Part shown: positions 1 through 8,900 of the stretch, in pieces | Layout: every line of letters starts with the position of its first letter | Numbering within the stretch: the stretch's first letter is position 1 | NCBI GenBank assembly: GCA_004764695.1 | Contig: SMSO01000032.1 | Coordinates: forward strand, 5,145,483-5,209,482 | DNA: 64,000 nucleotides | Reading direction: 5' to 3' | Source of the DNA: Schizochytrium sp. TIO01 | Lineage: Eukaryota > Sar > Bigyra > Thraustochytrida > Thraustochytriidae | Notes under the pieces: model-generated | The model's database searches: none | Told to the model about the DNA's origin: nothing | Seen by the model: only the letters and a program-made list of their open reading frames with translations | Program-made: the position numbers and the translations under genes

Positions 1-228
1 TGCACAGCTTACAATAATAAGATCTTTTTCGATAGGCCACGTGATTCCCCACCTGCACGAATTTGGGCGCCCGTAGACAAACTTCGCGTGCTACATTTTT
101 CAAACATGTGGTCCAGGCGAGTCAGTTCGAAGTGCAATAGACAAGAGGCTTCAGTGGTTCCAAACGAATTTGCTAGCAAACACTTCATGTCTCAAGCTGG
201 ATATCCTGGAATTGTTTCAGCATTGTAA
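1..228 (+). CDS. 3' fragment of a glycosyltransferase gene (left copy of a tandem pair)
   Basis: The first 228 bases are in frame with, and identical to, the last 75 codons plus stop of the complete glycosyltransferase gene at 1681-3390 (offset 3,162 bp). They encode the C-terminal part of the GT domain, including the conserved-looking LRVLHFSNMW stretch, and end in TAA at 226-228. An AATAAA at 247-252 follows the stop. The rest of this copy lies left of the window, so it cannot be said whether the copy is complete. Identity of the coding tails implies a very recent duplication or ongoing gene conversion. Confidence 0.85.
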   Translation, partial: CTAYNNKIFFDRPRDSPPARIWAPVDKLRVLHFSNMWSRRVSSKCNRQEASVVPNEFASKHFMSQAGYPGIVSAL

Positions 229-689
229 AGACGGGCCTATTCTTTAAATAAAAGAAAACATCGCAATTTGAGGCTTGTTTTCTAGCTTCTGACTATATCT
301 GACTTCTGTAAGCATGGATTGGCATATTCTCTATTGCCCCTTTTCCAATTCCTACTACTTGAAATGAATACGCATTACAATATTTGGAATCAAAGAAACA
401 TCTCTCCTCTTCTTTAGTTCTTGTTTTCTTGCTTTCCAAAAACCGAATTGTCGGTTGTGTTTTAGCAGTATCCAAATCAAAGGAGACGATTACGATACAT
501 GTTTCAAGATTTTATAAAAGGAATGACTTTCGCAATCATAGATAATTTAGATAATTTAGAAGCAGATCACGGCCCAAAGGAGATAGCTGAAGACGGGACA
601 GTTTTTCATGGTGTAGAATATTTTCTTTCAGGCTTTAGAGAAGAAATACCCAGCACAGGGCTTGATATGCTTTGGGGTATCACTAGTGT
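1..689. repeat. Left copy of a tandem segmental duplication (right end)
   Basis: Bases 1-689 match 3163-3851 with only two substitutions (648 A versus 3810 G; 668 T versus 3830 G). Identity stops abruptly at 689/690 and 3851/3852. The simplest reading is a head-to-tail duplication with a 3,162-bp unit: the left copy ends at 689 and the right copy occupies 690-3851. The left limit of the left copy is outside the window. Confidence 0.9.
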
Positions 690-1680
690 ACAAGAACAGT
701 GCAATGGATTGGCGCGCATCACCGATCAGACAGAAACAGCTCCTGGAAAACTTTTAACAGGCACTGCTAAAGAGTGGGTAGGTCCTATGCTTTTAAGAAG
801 ATTAAAAAAATATATATAAAAGAAAAAAGAAAAAAGAAAAGAGAGAAGAAAGAAGAAGAAGAGACCATAAAAACAACAACAACATATGCTGGAAAGTGGA
901 TTTATGATTATGACAAGTGGTGGTACACTTAATCGGTCAGATATTGACAAATGCTCTTCCTCTATGAGTTAGTACTTTTACTTAGGCTCGAATCATCAGT
1001 GCGTACCACTCACGATGAACCGCCACTAGGTCAGGTTCGCTCCCTAAATGACGCATTGGTTGTTCTGGCTTGACTAAAAGGTCTTTAGGACATGGTCCTG
1101 ACTGAGGATAATATTGATTAGTCCAATTGGGTCTGCGCGGAGATAAGTGGACACTAGCTAGCTTTGCTTTCTCGCGGACTACGAGCATTGCTTTCCTGAG
1201 GCTTTTATACGACTAGTGTGGTATGATGCCTACAAAGCATTGGTGCTACTAATGGCACGCGCAAACCTCCTAAAGCAAAGTGTCAGACAACAAAGCTAAT
1301 GAGGCGAAAAAAGCTTTTTACCTGTTTGTTTATGTATTTATAATATAGCAATGATAAAACATGAACGAAAAATAGTGAGGAAGAGCGTACCCCAACCTAG
1401 CAATACTACTTCCCCCTTGTGGATTCGGGGTCCGCAAGACCTTACTCGCTGCGCAAAAATTCTTGCTTGGCATTGGCAAACCCCCAAAAGACCACCTTCT
1501 CGCCGAGTGTATACAACTTATTCGGATAGGCACGTGCGGGACCATCCCTCACCCGCACGTTTTCATTCCTAATCTTCTGCACCTGCACTTGCACATCAAG
1601 TGCAACACATCAACCTCATCTGCAGTGCCCAAATTCGAGAGGGCACTCTCGAGGCACTTTTGCGAGGCCTGAGGTGTCCA
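229..1680. other. Intergenic region between the two glycosyltransferase copies
   Basis: It holds the 3' flank of the left copy with a poly(A) signal (AATAAA 247-252), the duplication breakpoint at 689/690, and a purine-only tract at about 820-866. The leader of the right copy follows. An ORF at 499-819 starts in the duplicated sequence and runs across the breakpoint into unique sequence. It has no recognisable similarity and is most simply a chance junction ORF. The last 100 bases before the ATG at 1681 are rich in short inverted repeats. Confidence 0.6.
1585..1652 (+). promoter_or_regulatory. Cluster of potential hairpins upstream of the glycosyltransferase ATG
   Basis: Three perfect 7-bp inverted repeats lie 29-96 bases before the ATG: GCACTTG/CAAGTGC (1585-1591 with 1597-1603), AGTGCCC/GGGCACT (1624-1630 with 1641-1647) and TCGAGAG/CTCTCGA (1635-1641 with 1646-1652). 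The last two overlap and cannot form together. Whether they lie in the transcribed leader is unknown. Confidence 0.35.
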
Positions 1681-3390
1681 ATGATGAATCAAAAAATCTT
1701 GCACAGAAGTAACTCTCCAGGGAGTGAGAGTTTGAGAAGTGCGAGAAGATTGTCGCCTGTTTCAAGCCTATTCTTTGTAGTGTTCCTTTGCTGCATCGTC
1801 ACAGGAGGCATTGTACTGTTAAAAGGCGAATTGCAGATATTAAGAGCCCTAGAAAGACATACGCGCACTGGGGATTTCTTGTTGGAAAAAACCATCGAAG
1901 CAACTTTCACTGTCACCACTTTCCATCGACATAACCTAAAAGAACCAAGAATCGATCATGACAGCAGCGAGTCACTTCAATTAAAAGGTCCAGACAAGTT
2001 AGCACTTGACAATATCAATGATAAATCTAGTGCAAAAGAAATTGTTGATTGCACATATAAGATCAAACCTGAGTTTTTAGATGAGAACGGTTTCGTTCGT
2101 ACATGGTGGCATGAAAACCTGCAAACCATCTTGCTAGAAATGGCATGGCTTAATGAAACAACTCTATATGTCCTTGGGTACAACCCAGCCACGATTCTTT
2201 TCAATAAGAAGTCAAACCAGACAGTACTCATTCGTAATGGAGAAAACACCACTGATATGGGTCTAGAAAGGTTCGAGACATTAGATCCTCTAAACGATCG
2301 CATCTTGGATTTCTTTGAACCGCGTTCAAGTAAGTGCGAGCCAATGCGTTGCACCTTGATTCCAACAAAGACTTTGCAGCCTGGTCAAGCGGAACTGTAT
2401 CCATTCCTCTGCGAAGTTAAGGAAGGCAGCGCACCTCGCACCCCACCTCTCACTGATGTTTGGCAGTTTTCCAATCGCAGGGCAGATCCTCGTGAACGAG
2501 AAGGCGATCTGAAGACAAGTATCTTTGTCGTTGTAATGTCATACAACCCTCATGCTCATGAAATGATCGATCACGCTGCTCGCATTCAAGTATCCCATGT
2601 ATACTTTGGCGTATGTGATTCGGCAAATAGTACATTAGTGCAGCAGTATTTGCACGATTTGGAGGATTACGTAAAGGTAGGCTATGTCTCTCTCATGCCC
2701 CTACACACACCATGTGACTTTGAACTAGGTTCAAAAGCTCGAGGTCGCACTTATAAAAATGATGCAACTTGCAAGGGTGTCCAGAGCCAGCTAGCGCTTT
2801 ATAATGCCAAGTTATACAAAGACGACTTTCTCTACATCGGAGATCTTGATGAACCTCTCGTTCCCATGACAGAGGACATCAGACTCCCTGTTGTTATGCA
2901 AGAGATCCTTGATTCGTCACCGATAGAGAAGGAGAACACTTGCTATATATCAATCATGGCTGACCAAGCAACTCGAGGTGACGTGTATTACAATATTGGT
3001 GAAAAGAAAATCACAGAAAGATTCCCCAACCGCTGTGATTGTTTACCGAAAGATCGGTCAAAAGGGGGCACTGTCCAAGGATCATGTGGGAATCTCGTTT
3101 ACAACAAATCTATCTTGAATGTACAAATCACTTTCTTCGCCGCAATCCACACACATTCGGCCTGCACAGCTTACAATAATAAGATCTTTTTCGATAGGCC
3201 ACGTGATTCCCCACCTGCACGAATTTGGGCGCCCGTAGACAAACTTCGCGTGCTACATTTTTCAAACATGTGGTCCAGGCGAGTCAGTTCGAAGTGCAAT
3301 AGACAAGAGGCTTCAGTGGTTCCAAACGAATTTGCTAGCAAACACTTCATGTCTCAAGCTGGATATCCTGGAATTGTTTCAGCATTGTAA
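1681..3390 (+). CDS. Type II membrane GT-A glycosyltransferase (GT92/DUF23-like)
   Basis: The protein has 569 aa from the first in-frame ATG; the frame is open further upstream but only with a GTG. Residues 1-27 are a basic cytoplasmic tail and about 28-47 (SSLFFVVFLCCIVTGG...) form one signal-anchor segment, typical of a Golgi type II enzyme. A stem region with N-glycosylation sequons follows. The catalytic part starts near residue 279 (SIFVVVMSYNPHAHEM) and carries D388-L-D390-E391, a DxD-type metal/nucleotide-sugar motif in a context like GT92 enzymes. The C-terminal LRVLHFSNMW also fits that family. Donor and acceptor sugars cannot be told from sequence. AATAAA lies at 3409-3414. The gene is the right member of a tandem pair. 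Another GT-A family (GT2-like) is the main alternative. Confidence 0.65.
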   Translation: MMNQKILHRSNSPGSESLRSARRLSPVSSLFFVVFLCCIVTGGIVLLKGELQILRALERHTRTGDFLLEKTIEATFTVTTFHRHNLKEPRIDHDSSESLQLKGPDKLALDNINDKSSAKEIVDCTYKIKPEFLDENGFVRTWWHENLQTILLEMAWLNETTLYVLGYNPATILFNKKSNQTVLIRNGENTTDMGLERFETLDPLNDRILDFFEPRSSKCEPMRCTLIPTKTLQPGQAELYPFLCEVKEGSAPRTPPLTDVWQFSNRRADPREREGDLKTSIFVVVMSYNPHAHEMIDHAARIQVSHVYFGVCDSANSTLVQQYLHDLEDYVKVGYVSLMPLHTPCDFELGSKARGRTYKNDATCKGVQSQLALYNAKLYKDDFLYIGDLDEPLVPMTEDIRLPVVMQEILDSSPIEKENTCYISIMADQATRGDVYYNIGEKKITERFPNRCDCLPKDRSKGGTVQGSCGNLVYNKSILNVQITFFAAIHTHSACTAYNNKIFFDRPRDSPPARIWAPVDKLRVLHFSNMWSRRVSSKCNRQEASVVPNEFASKHFMSQAGYPGIVSAL

Positions 3391-3789
3391 AGACGGGCCT
3401 ATTCTTTAAATAAAAGAAAACATCGCAATTTGAGGCTTGTTTTCTAGCTTCTGACTATATCTGACTTCTGTAAGCATGGATTGGCATATTCTCTATTGCC
3501 CCTTTTCCAATTCCTACTACTTGAAATGAATACGCATTACAATATTTGGAATCAAAGAAACATCTCTCCTCTTCTTTAGTTCTTGTTTTCTTGCTTTCCA
3601 AAAACCGAATTGTCGGTTGTGTTTTAGCAGTATCCAAATCAAAGGAGACGATTACGATACATGTTTCAAGATTTTATAAAAGGAATGACTTTCGCAATCA
3701 TAGATAATTTAGATAATTTAGAAGCAGATCACGGCCCAAAGGAGATAGCTGAAGACGGGACAGTTTTTCATGGTGTAGAATATTTTCTT
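3391..3789. other. Convergent intergenic spacer, duplicated
   Basis: This lies between the glycosyltransferase stop and the stop of the antisense hydrolase. It falls wholly inside the duplicated segment and matches 229-627. It contains the AATAAA at 3409-3414. An ORF starting at 3661 runs antisense into the hydrolase and is judged a shadow. Confidence 0.6.
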
Positions 3790-4743
3790 TCAGGCTTTAG
3801 AGAAGAAATGCCCAGCACAGGGCTTGATAGGCTTTGGGGTATCACTAGTGTTGACTTCGTGCCCATGGCTATCAAAAATACTGCGTGCGACACCAAGATA
3901 GTCAGGCAAGGGGAGCAACGACGCAACAGGTTCGCTTGTCAAAGAGGCAGAACCAGATTGTTGGAAACGCTCCATAGCTTGTTGCATCATCGCATTTGTG
4001 GATCTTTCTTCGCTTATAGTAGAGTGTGCCGGGAGCGCATAGTTGTGTCCAGGTAGTACAATAGTGCCTCCAGGGAGAGTCGATAGACGCGTGAGGGACT
4101 TGAGCATCGCGGGGACACTTGATTCGGGAAGGTCTGTGCGCCCACAGCTCATAATGAAGAGGGTGTCTCCGGTAAACAAGACACCGGGTGCGTCTTTCCC
4201 CTTGTCAATTAAGTAACACACGCTTCCAGGTGTGTGGCCAGGTGTCGCAAGGACCTGCAAGATGACGCGGTTGTTAAGTTTCACAGTGTCACCCTCGTCC
4301 AAAGCATGGATTTTTTCTAAGGAGACGTGGGCTTGTCTCGAGACAGCTTTGGCATCATCTCGTCCCACATAGCAAGCAATATTTCGCTGCATGAAGTCGG
4401 CAATACCTGGCAGCACGATATCTTCACGAGTTCCGGTCATTGCGCGTGGCACACGACCACCAGTGTGGTCAAAATGTCTGTGTGTCCAAACAGCGGCCTT
4501 AATCTGGACATTGAGTTCATTTTCGCAGACGTTCATGAAACCTTCCACATCCCAGCACGGGTCTATCGCAATGGCATCCCGAGTTTGCTCGTCGCAAACC
4601 ACATACATGTAATTCGCCATTTGGTACGCAAATTGATGAATCTGGTTCCCTCGAACATTGCTTGCAACCTCACGACCACTCAGTAGTTGATGAATCTGCA
4701 CGCCATCCTGCACAAGTGGCGTTGCTTCCGTGACTTTAACCAT
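3790..4743 (-). CDS. Metallo-beta-lactamase-fold hydrolase, glyoxalase II-like
   Basis: The protein has 317 aa with a normal ATG at 4741-4743. The binuclear metal motif is T87-H88-x-H90-x-D92-H93, followed by H170 in TPGHTPGS, D193 in TGDTLF and H233 in LPGHNY, so all expected metal ligands are present. The order matches hydroxyacylglutathione hydrolase and related MBL-fold enzymes. The QMANYMYVV...IDPCWDVEGF opening resembles bacterial stand-alone MBL hydrolases more than classical glyoxalase II. The likely role is thioester or persulfide hydrolysis in small-molecule detoxification; the substrate is not determined. The conserved core ends near residue 250. Residues 298-317 lie inside the duplicated segment, whose boundary falls within this gene. 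It is divergent from the CWF19L2-like gene, with a 1-kb gap. Confidence 0.85.
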   Translation of the reverse strand: MVKVTEATPLVQDGVQIHQLLSGREVASNVRGNQIHQFAYQMANYMYVVCDEQTRDAIAIDPCWDVEGFMNVCENELNVQIKAAVWTHRHFDHTGGRVPRAMTGTREDIVLPGIADFMQRNIACYVGRDDAKAVSRQAHVSLEKIHALDEGDTVKLNNRVILQVLATPGHTPGSVCYLIDKGKDAPGVLFTGDTLFIMSCGRTDLPESSVPAMLKSLTRLSTLPGGTIVLPGHNYALPAHSTISEERSTNAMMQQAMERFQQSGSASLTSEPVASLLPLPDYLGVARSIFDSHGHEVNTSDTPKPIKPCAGHFFSKA

Positions 4744-5745
4744 CTCGTTAAGCCTTTGCTGTAAATGTTCCAGAGGTACACAACCTTGCTTGATGCACTG
4801 TTCCTTGGGTATTTTTATCTTCTTTCTTCAAGAAGAAGAAGAAGAAGAAGAACTCCAAAGCTGCAACCTCTTGCGATTCCAGACACGCCTCGCCGCAACA
4901 CCTAATCTCCAGATGCCTTGTCACGTGTGTCTGCGTTCAATCAAATTACAGTCTACTTCCCTCCAACCCGTGTTCGAGTAGACCTAAGAAAGTTGTTTAC
5001 ACACGAACTCTTTCGCAAGTCCGCCTCAATCCTTCTCATTAAGTCACTTCCGATCGTGAGAATATGCTAACTCATCCTTCTATGAAAATCCTTAGTAATC
5101 TCTCCTTCTCTCTCTCTCTCTCTAGGTACCTACCAAGGAAGGAAAGATGGTATTACTACAAAACCACTTAAAGTAAACAAATGCCGTACACGAAAGCCAC
5201 CATACTGCGAGATGTTTAAACTTAGTCAAAGCAGTTTATTGCGCTCTAAAGCGCAACTTTGCACAAAAAATATGATTTGTAGTTGTACATTTTATCCAGC
5301 AGTGATACCTCTTATGGTGGCTGGCTGTTCATGAAGGAAAAAAAGTTCAACTTCCTGAGCCCATCTGTATCGTGGTCGTTTAATAAAGCTTCCCTTAACT
5401 TTGAGAGCAGGAATAGATGCATTGGAGTCAAGATGTTGAAACAACCTCTAGGCCCTTCTCGAAATCGAAAAGGCCATCATCAAGGCCTTGTTCCATCACC
5501 TTTTCGAGGAGAGGTTTAGAAATTGCAGCGCATAACTCAAATTCTAAACAAGAAAGTACCCCCTAGGTAAGAGATTTTCTATAAAAAACTAAGAGGCAAA
5601 TTCCGAAAGGCCGTTCGTGGTTGCGTGAGCTCCAGCACGAGGAGCAATCTCTCCCGGGATCGAGGCCAAATCCCTCCCTCCCTGCTTCGTGTTGCATCTT
5701 ACCCGGTGAGAGGTGTTTGCTACAGCAGTAGCAGACTTCGTGAGG
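4744..5745. other. Divergent intergenic region (hydrolase / CWF19L2-like)
   Basis: About 1 kb separates two divergently transcribed genes and should hold both promoters. Visible features are a (GAA)n tract at about 4831-4851, a (TC)n tract at about 5107-5122, and a stem AAGGCC/GGCCTT near 5470-5490. No convincing ORF starts here. Confidence 0.5.
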
Positions 5746-7821
5746 ATGAAGTCTGTGCAATTCGTGCCCGAGTCGTCCAAGAACGTGAGACGCGGCGGCG
5801 ATGCTCAACATCAGCCTGACCAGGCTGCTTTAAGGAAAGCTGCAGAAGAAGAAATTGCGTTCAAGAACCGGCAAAGGGATCGTGACCTCAGAAAACAAGC
5901 ACTCTTGCAAGAACTGGCTGCTCAGGAACTGGCAGCCAAGTCGTACAAGGCAGAAGACGGGTATGAACTACTCTCAGAGGACGACGGCGCAGATACAGCC
6001 CGCGATAAGGATAGAAAAAAGGACTCTAAGAAACGGAAAAGCCACAAAGACTCAAAACACAAAAAAGATCGCCACCGCCATCGAGAAGGCAGCTCAAGCT
6101 CATCTAGAAAAGATAAAAAAGATAGAAAGAAGAAGAAGAAGAAGAAATCTTCATCGTCAAAATCTAGTCGTGACAGATCAGGCAGGAGCAGGACGAGAAG
6201 TTTTTCAGAGTCATCATCAGCGTCTTCAGGCTCTTCAGACTCACGCGCCGGTAGACCTCGAGATATCAAACGTGAAAATACGAAAGTTGTTGGCATGGAT
6301 GAAGGTTCCGATTTGCATGAAGGCGTGAAGACATCAATCGCGGATGCTCGTCGCGCAGCTGGCCTAGATTGGTTTACAGCCGCCGGAAACAACCCTCTGC
6401 AATCAAAAGATAATGAAGGTGGTGAGTACTCGCCACATGGGACATTGGCAGAACCTGATGACCCAACAAGCACTCTGGGTCAGCATGCTTCAACGATGCA
6501 GCATAAGGTCCCTAAGGCTATTAATCAGACTCCTCCACTCGGCGATCCAAACAAGCTTGCCGCCAAAGCGATGCGTGCAAAGCTGAAAGGAGACATTGCA
6601 CTTCATGACCAACTTCAGAAAGAGATCAAAATTCTTCGTGCAGCTCAAACTGGCGGAGTCGTAGCTGCTGCAACTGCTCGGGCTATGCACGAAAGCGACG
6701 ATGCTGTTCTCGCGCCTATGGACGCTCAGGGAAGGTACTTGAGCTCTCTTGCAAGTGTGCAAGATCACACAGTGACCAGCGCCGACGTGCGCAAGCGCAA
6801 GCGAGGCATGTACCGGGACAAAGAGTTTGAGAAACACGAGGAAGATATGAGTGTACAAGAGATGCTGCGCCGTGAGAAGCAAGAGGTAGATATGGATAGC
6901 GCTTACGTGGAGAACCTTTTGAAGCGTAACCGCCACGATAAAATGAAGTACCTAGAAAAGAATGCTCGAGAAGAAGATGCTTTAGAGACAGTAGAAGAAA
7001 CAAAGCAAGCTGCGTTGTACCAGTCGCGTAAATCACGCATGACAGAGATGCGTGCGGCTGAAGTGGATCGGCAGAATGCCATCAATGCTCATCGCCGTGC
7101 TGAGCGTGGAGAACGTTCGTGTCCCTTTTCATTCCAATCACCGCACTTTAAAAAACATCTTGTGGCGGCGATCGGCGAATACGCTTACTTGATGCTTCCT
7201 GTGCATCCAATTGCGCCGGGACATGTTCGAATCGTGCCATTAGACTCCGTCCCCGCAATGACAGCAGCTTCCGAGGGTTTGAGAGCTGAGGTTGCCAAAT
7301 TTCAGGCGGCGCTTGAGCGTTTATACGGCACAGAGGACGAGCCACAGTCGCTCGTTTATATGGAGACTGTCATAGACCCTGACCGCCTTGGGTGGCACAC
7401 GTGCATTGAGTGCATTCCTGTAGATGAACATGAGGCAGAGATGGTCCCTATTTTTTTCAAGAAAGCTCTTGCCGAAGCCGGTGAAGAGTGGGCTGCGACA
7501 ACCCACAAAACAATTGATACACAAGGGCGGCCCGTGTCGAGTGCTATTCCACCAAATTTCGCATATTTTCATGTAGCATGGGGTGGTGGTGGCTACCCCC
7601 CTGGTGGATACGCCCATCGCATTGAGGAACCTCGCTTGTATAAACCTGAGTTTGGGCCCGATATTTTACGCGGAATTCAAGGTGAAGCCGGTTTACGTTT
7701 TGCTCGCAAGCGTGAATCTGAATCTGCTGAGCGCCAGCGCGTTGCTGCTTTCCAAAAACAATGGGCCAAAGTAGATTTCATTGCAGCGTCAAGCAGTAGC
7801 ACTAGCAGTAGCAGCAAGTAG
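5746..7821 (+). CDS. CWF19L2: CWF19-like protein 2 (CwfJ family splicing factor)
   Basis: The protein has 691 aa from the ATG at 5746; the frame extends 11 codons upstream only to a GTG. The N-terminal third is charged and low in complexity, with Lys/Arg-rich and Ser/Arg-rich blocks (about residues 85-170), as in many spliceosomal proteins. The C-terminal third (about 459-691) matches the two CwfJ C-terminal domains: CPFSFQSPHFKKH, a HIT-like H551-x-x-x-E555-C556-I-P, MVPIFFKKAL, then the GGGYAHRIEEP block and a final RQRVAAFQKQW segment. CWF19L2 acts with late spliceosomes and intron turnover in the nucleus. Oddity: the family's usual CxxC at the domain start is C459-P-F-S462 here, so the second Cys is missing. 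The human protein is longer, mainly in the disordered part. Confidence 0.9.
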   Translation: MKSVQFVPESSKNVRRGGDAQHQPDQAALRKAAEEEIAFKNRQRDRDLRKQALLQELAAQELAAKSYKAEDGYELLSEDDGADTARDKDRKKDSKKRKSHKDSKHKKDRHRHREGSSSSSRKDKKDRKKKKKKKSSSSKSSRDRSGRSRTRSFSESSSASSGSSDSRAGRPRDIKRENTKVVGMDEGSDLHEGVKTSIADARRAAGLDWFTAAGNNPLQSKDNEGGEYSPHGTLAEPDDPTSTLGQHASTMQHKVPKAINQTPPLGDPNKLAAKAMRAKLKGDIALHDQLQKEIKILRAAQTGGVVAAATARAMHESDDAVLAPMDAQGRYLSSLASVQDHTVTSADVRKRKRGMYRDKEFEKHEEDMSVQEMLRREKQEVDMDSAYVENLLKRNRHDKMKYLEKNAREEDALETVEETKQAALYQSRKSRMTEMRAAEVDRQNAINAHRRAERGERSCPFSFQSPHFKKHLVAAIGEYAYLMLPVHPIAPGHVRIVPLDSVPAMTAASEGLRAEVAKFQAALERLYGTEDEPQSLVYMETVIDPDRLGWHTCIECIPVDEHEAEMVPIFFKKALAEAGEEWAATTHKTIDTQGRPVSSAIPPNFAYFHVAWGGGGYPPGGYAHRIEEPRLYKPEFGPDILRGIQGEAGLRFARKRESESAERQRVAAFQKQWAKVDFIAASSSSTSSSSK

Positions 7822-8393
7822 TTGTGCTATAAGGCGTGAGCTGAAGATAGTAATCTAGCATCCTATTATAAAAACATCTTGTCCTGGTTTCTCCTTGTGT
7901 CTTTCACAGAGTGCACAAGGCTTTCATAGTTTAGCAATCTTCAAAATTCTTTGCGTGCGTTTGCGTGAGCGTGGGACGGGAGGCAATCTTGAAGAGGGGA
8001 GAACGAAAGAAAAGATTTGCCGAAGCCAAATTCGGGCTGAGGAAGAGAGGGAGAATAGCGTAGATACTTTTAAAGAAAGAATGAACTCGGAGGAAAGATA
8101 TTGAAAGTTGTTTGTGTAGTATTAAAAAAGATAAATTGAAGATTGTGTTGTGTTCGGGAAGACTAAATACGGTAAATAAATGAAAGTTGAGGAACCGCCT
8201 GGGCCCCCAGTGAGTGAGTGATGCATGCAAGATGGTCGAGTCTTGTTCTGTGAAACGCAGCGCCGCATAGCGCTACGCTCCACCAAGTAGCTCACTTGCA
8301 CTGAAAATTTCTAAGCTTAACTCCGAAGACTATGTTGCACCGTGATAGTGGTGGCAAACCCTTCGTAAGTAATGTGGAGCAGGATTCTACGAC
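7822..8393. other. Convergent intergenic region
   Basis: This lies between the stop of the CWF19L2-like gene and the stop of the small minus-strand gene. An AATAAA on the plus strand lies near 8174. A purine-rich stretch (about 7970-8105) gives open frames on both strands without coding character. No gene is seen. Confidence 0.45.
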
Positions 8394-8810
8394 TTAGAGG
8401 GCCTCCTTCATCTTCTTGCTGAGAGCGCGGCGGAGCTCTGCACGCTCACCAGTGCGGGCGACGACCTCGGAGCGCTTGCGGGTCATGATGGCCTCCTTAA
8501 GGGCGCGGGATGCACCAACAGAAACGCCAGCAGCCTTGAAGTCGCTGTCGGAAAGCTTGTAGAGAAGGTTGAGGTTGATAACCTGGGCGTTCTTGAGCGC
8601 CTGGAGGGTGTCCTTGGAGAACTCGCCGAGTCCCATCTCGTGCATCGCCTTGGAGACAAAGTCATCGAGGGTCACGGCATTGGCAGAGCTGTTCTCAGCA
8701 ACCTCGGCGGCGGCAGGCTGAGCGCTGGCAGCAAAGGCGCGAGTGGCCACGGCCGGGGTGGAGCGGGCAAGAGCCACGCGGGTGAGAGGGAGCTTAGCAG
8801 CGGCAAACAT
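8394..8810 (-). CDS. Small, probably mitochondrial protein with a SAM-like helical segment
   Basis: The protein has 138 aa; ATG at 8808-8810. Residues 1-35 lack acidic residues and are rich in Arg, Ala, Ser and Thr (MFAAAKLPLTRVALARS...), typical of a mitochondrial presequence. The mature part is helical. Its middle (LYKLSDSDFKAAGVSVGASRALKEAI) resembles the C-terminal half of a SAM domain, and the tail is strongly basic. Codons end almost always in C or G, as in TCTP and Tudor-SN here, which suggests high expression. I do not recognise a specific family. A mitochondrial ribosomal, assembly or carrier-associated protein is possible but not shown. Three 10-bp repeats lie 61-90 bases upstream of the ATG. 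Confidence 0.75.
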   Translation of the reverse strand: MFAAAKLPLTRVALARSTPAVATRAFAASAQPAAAEVAENSSANAVTLDDFVSKAMHEMGLGEFSKDTLQALKNAQVINLNLLYKLSDSDFKAAGVSVGASRALKEAIMTRKRSEVVARTGERAELRRALSKKMKEAL

Positions 8811-8870
8811 TGTTTCTGGTTAAAACGTAGACGTGTACGAGCGTGGATCGAGAGACTTTGTTTTGCTTGC

Positions 8871-8900
8871 TTTGAGCTGCTTTGAGTTGCTTTGAGTTGC
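8871..8900 (-). promoter_or_regulatory. Three tandem 10-bp repeats upstream of the small mitochondrial-type gene
   Basis: Read on the gene's strand, the units are GCAACTCAAA, GCAACTCAAA and GCAGCTCAAA, directly abutting and about 61-90 bases upstream of the ATG. The position fits a proximal promoter or leader element. A chance microrepeat cannot be excluded. Confidence 0.35.

Larger units (their letters stand above)
690..3851. repeat. Right copy of the tandem segmental duplication (inferred unit)
   Basis: Only 3163-3851 can be compared directly with 1-689. The limits 690-3851 follow if the duplication is a simple tandem one with period 3,162 bp. The unit then contains one complete glycosyltransferase gene with about 1 kb of upstream DNA, plus the last 20 codons of the antisense hydrolase gene that continues to its right. 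Confidence 0.6.

Noticed and set aside
1600-1680. Upstream extension of the glycosyltransferase frame from GTG
   Set aside because: A eukaryotic gene should start at ATG. The ATG at 1681 directly precedes a sensible signal anchor. The same reasoning moved the starts at 5746, 16728, 25431, 33807 and 61169.
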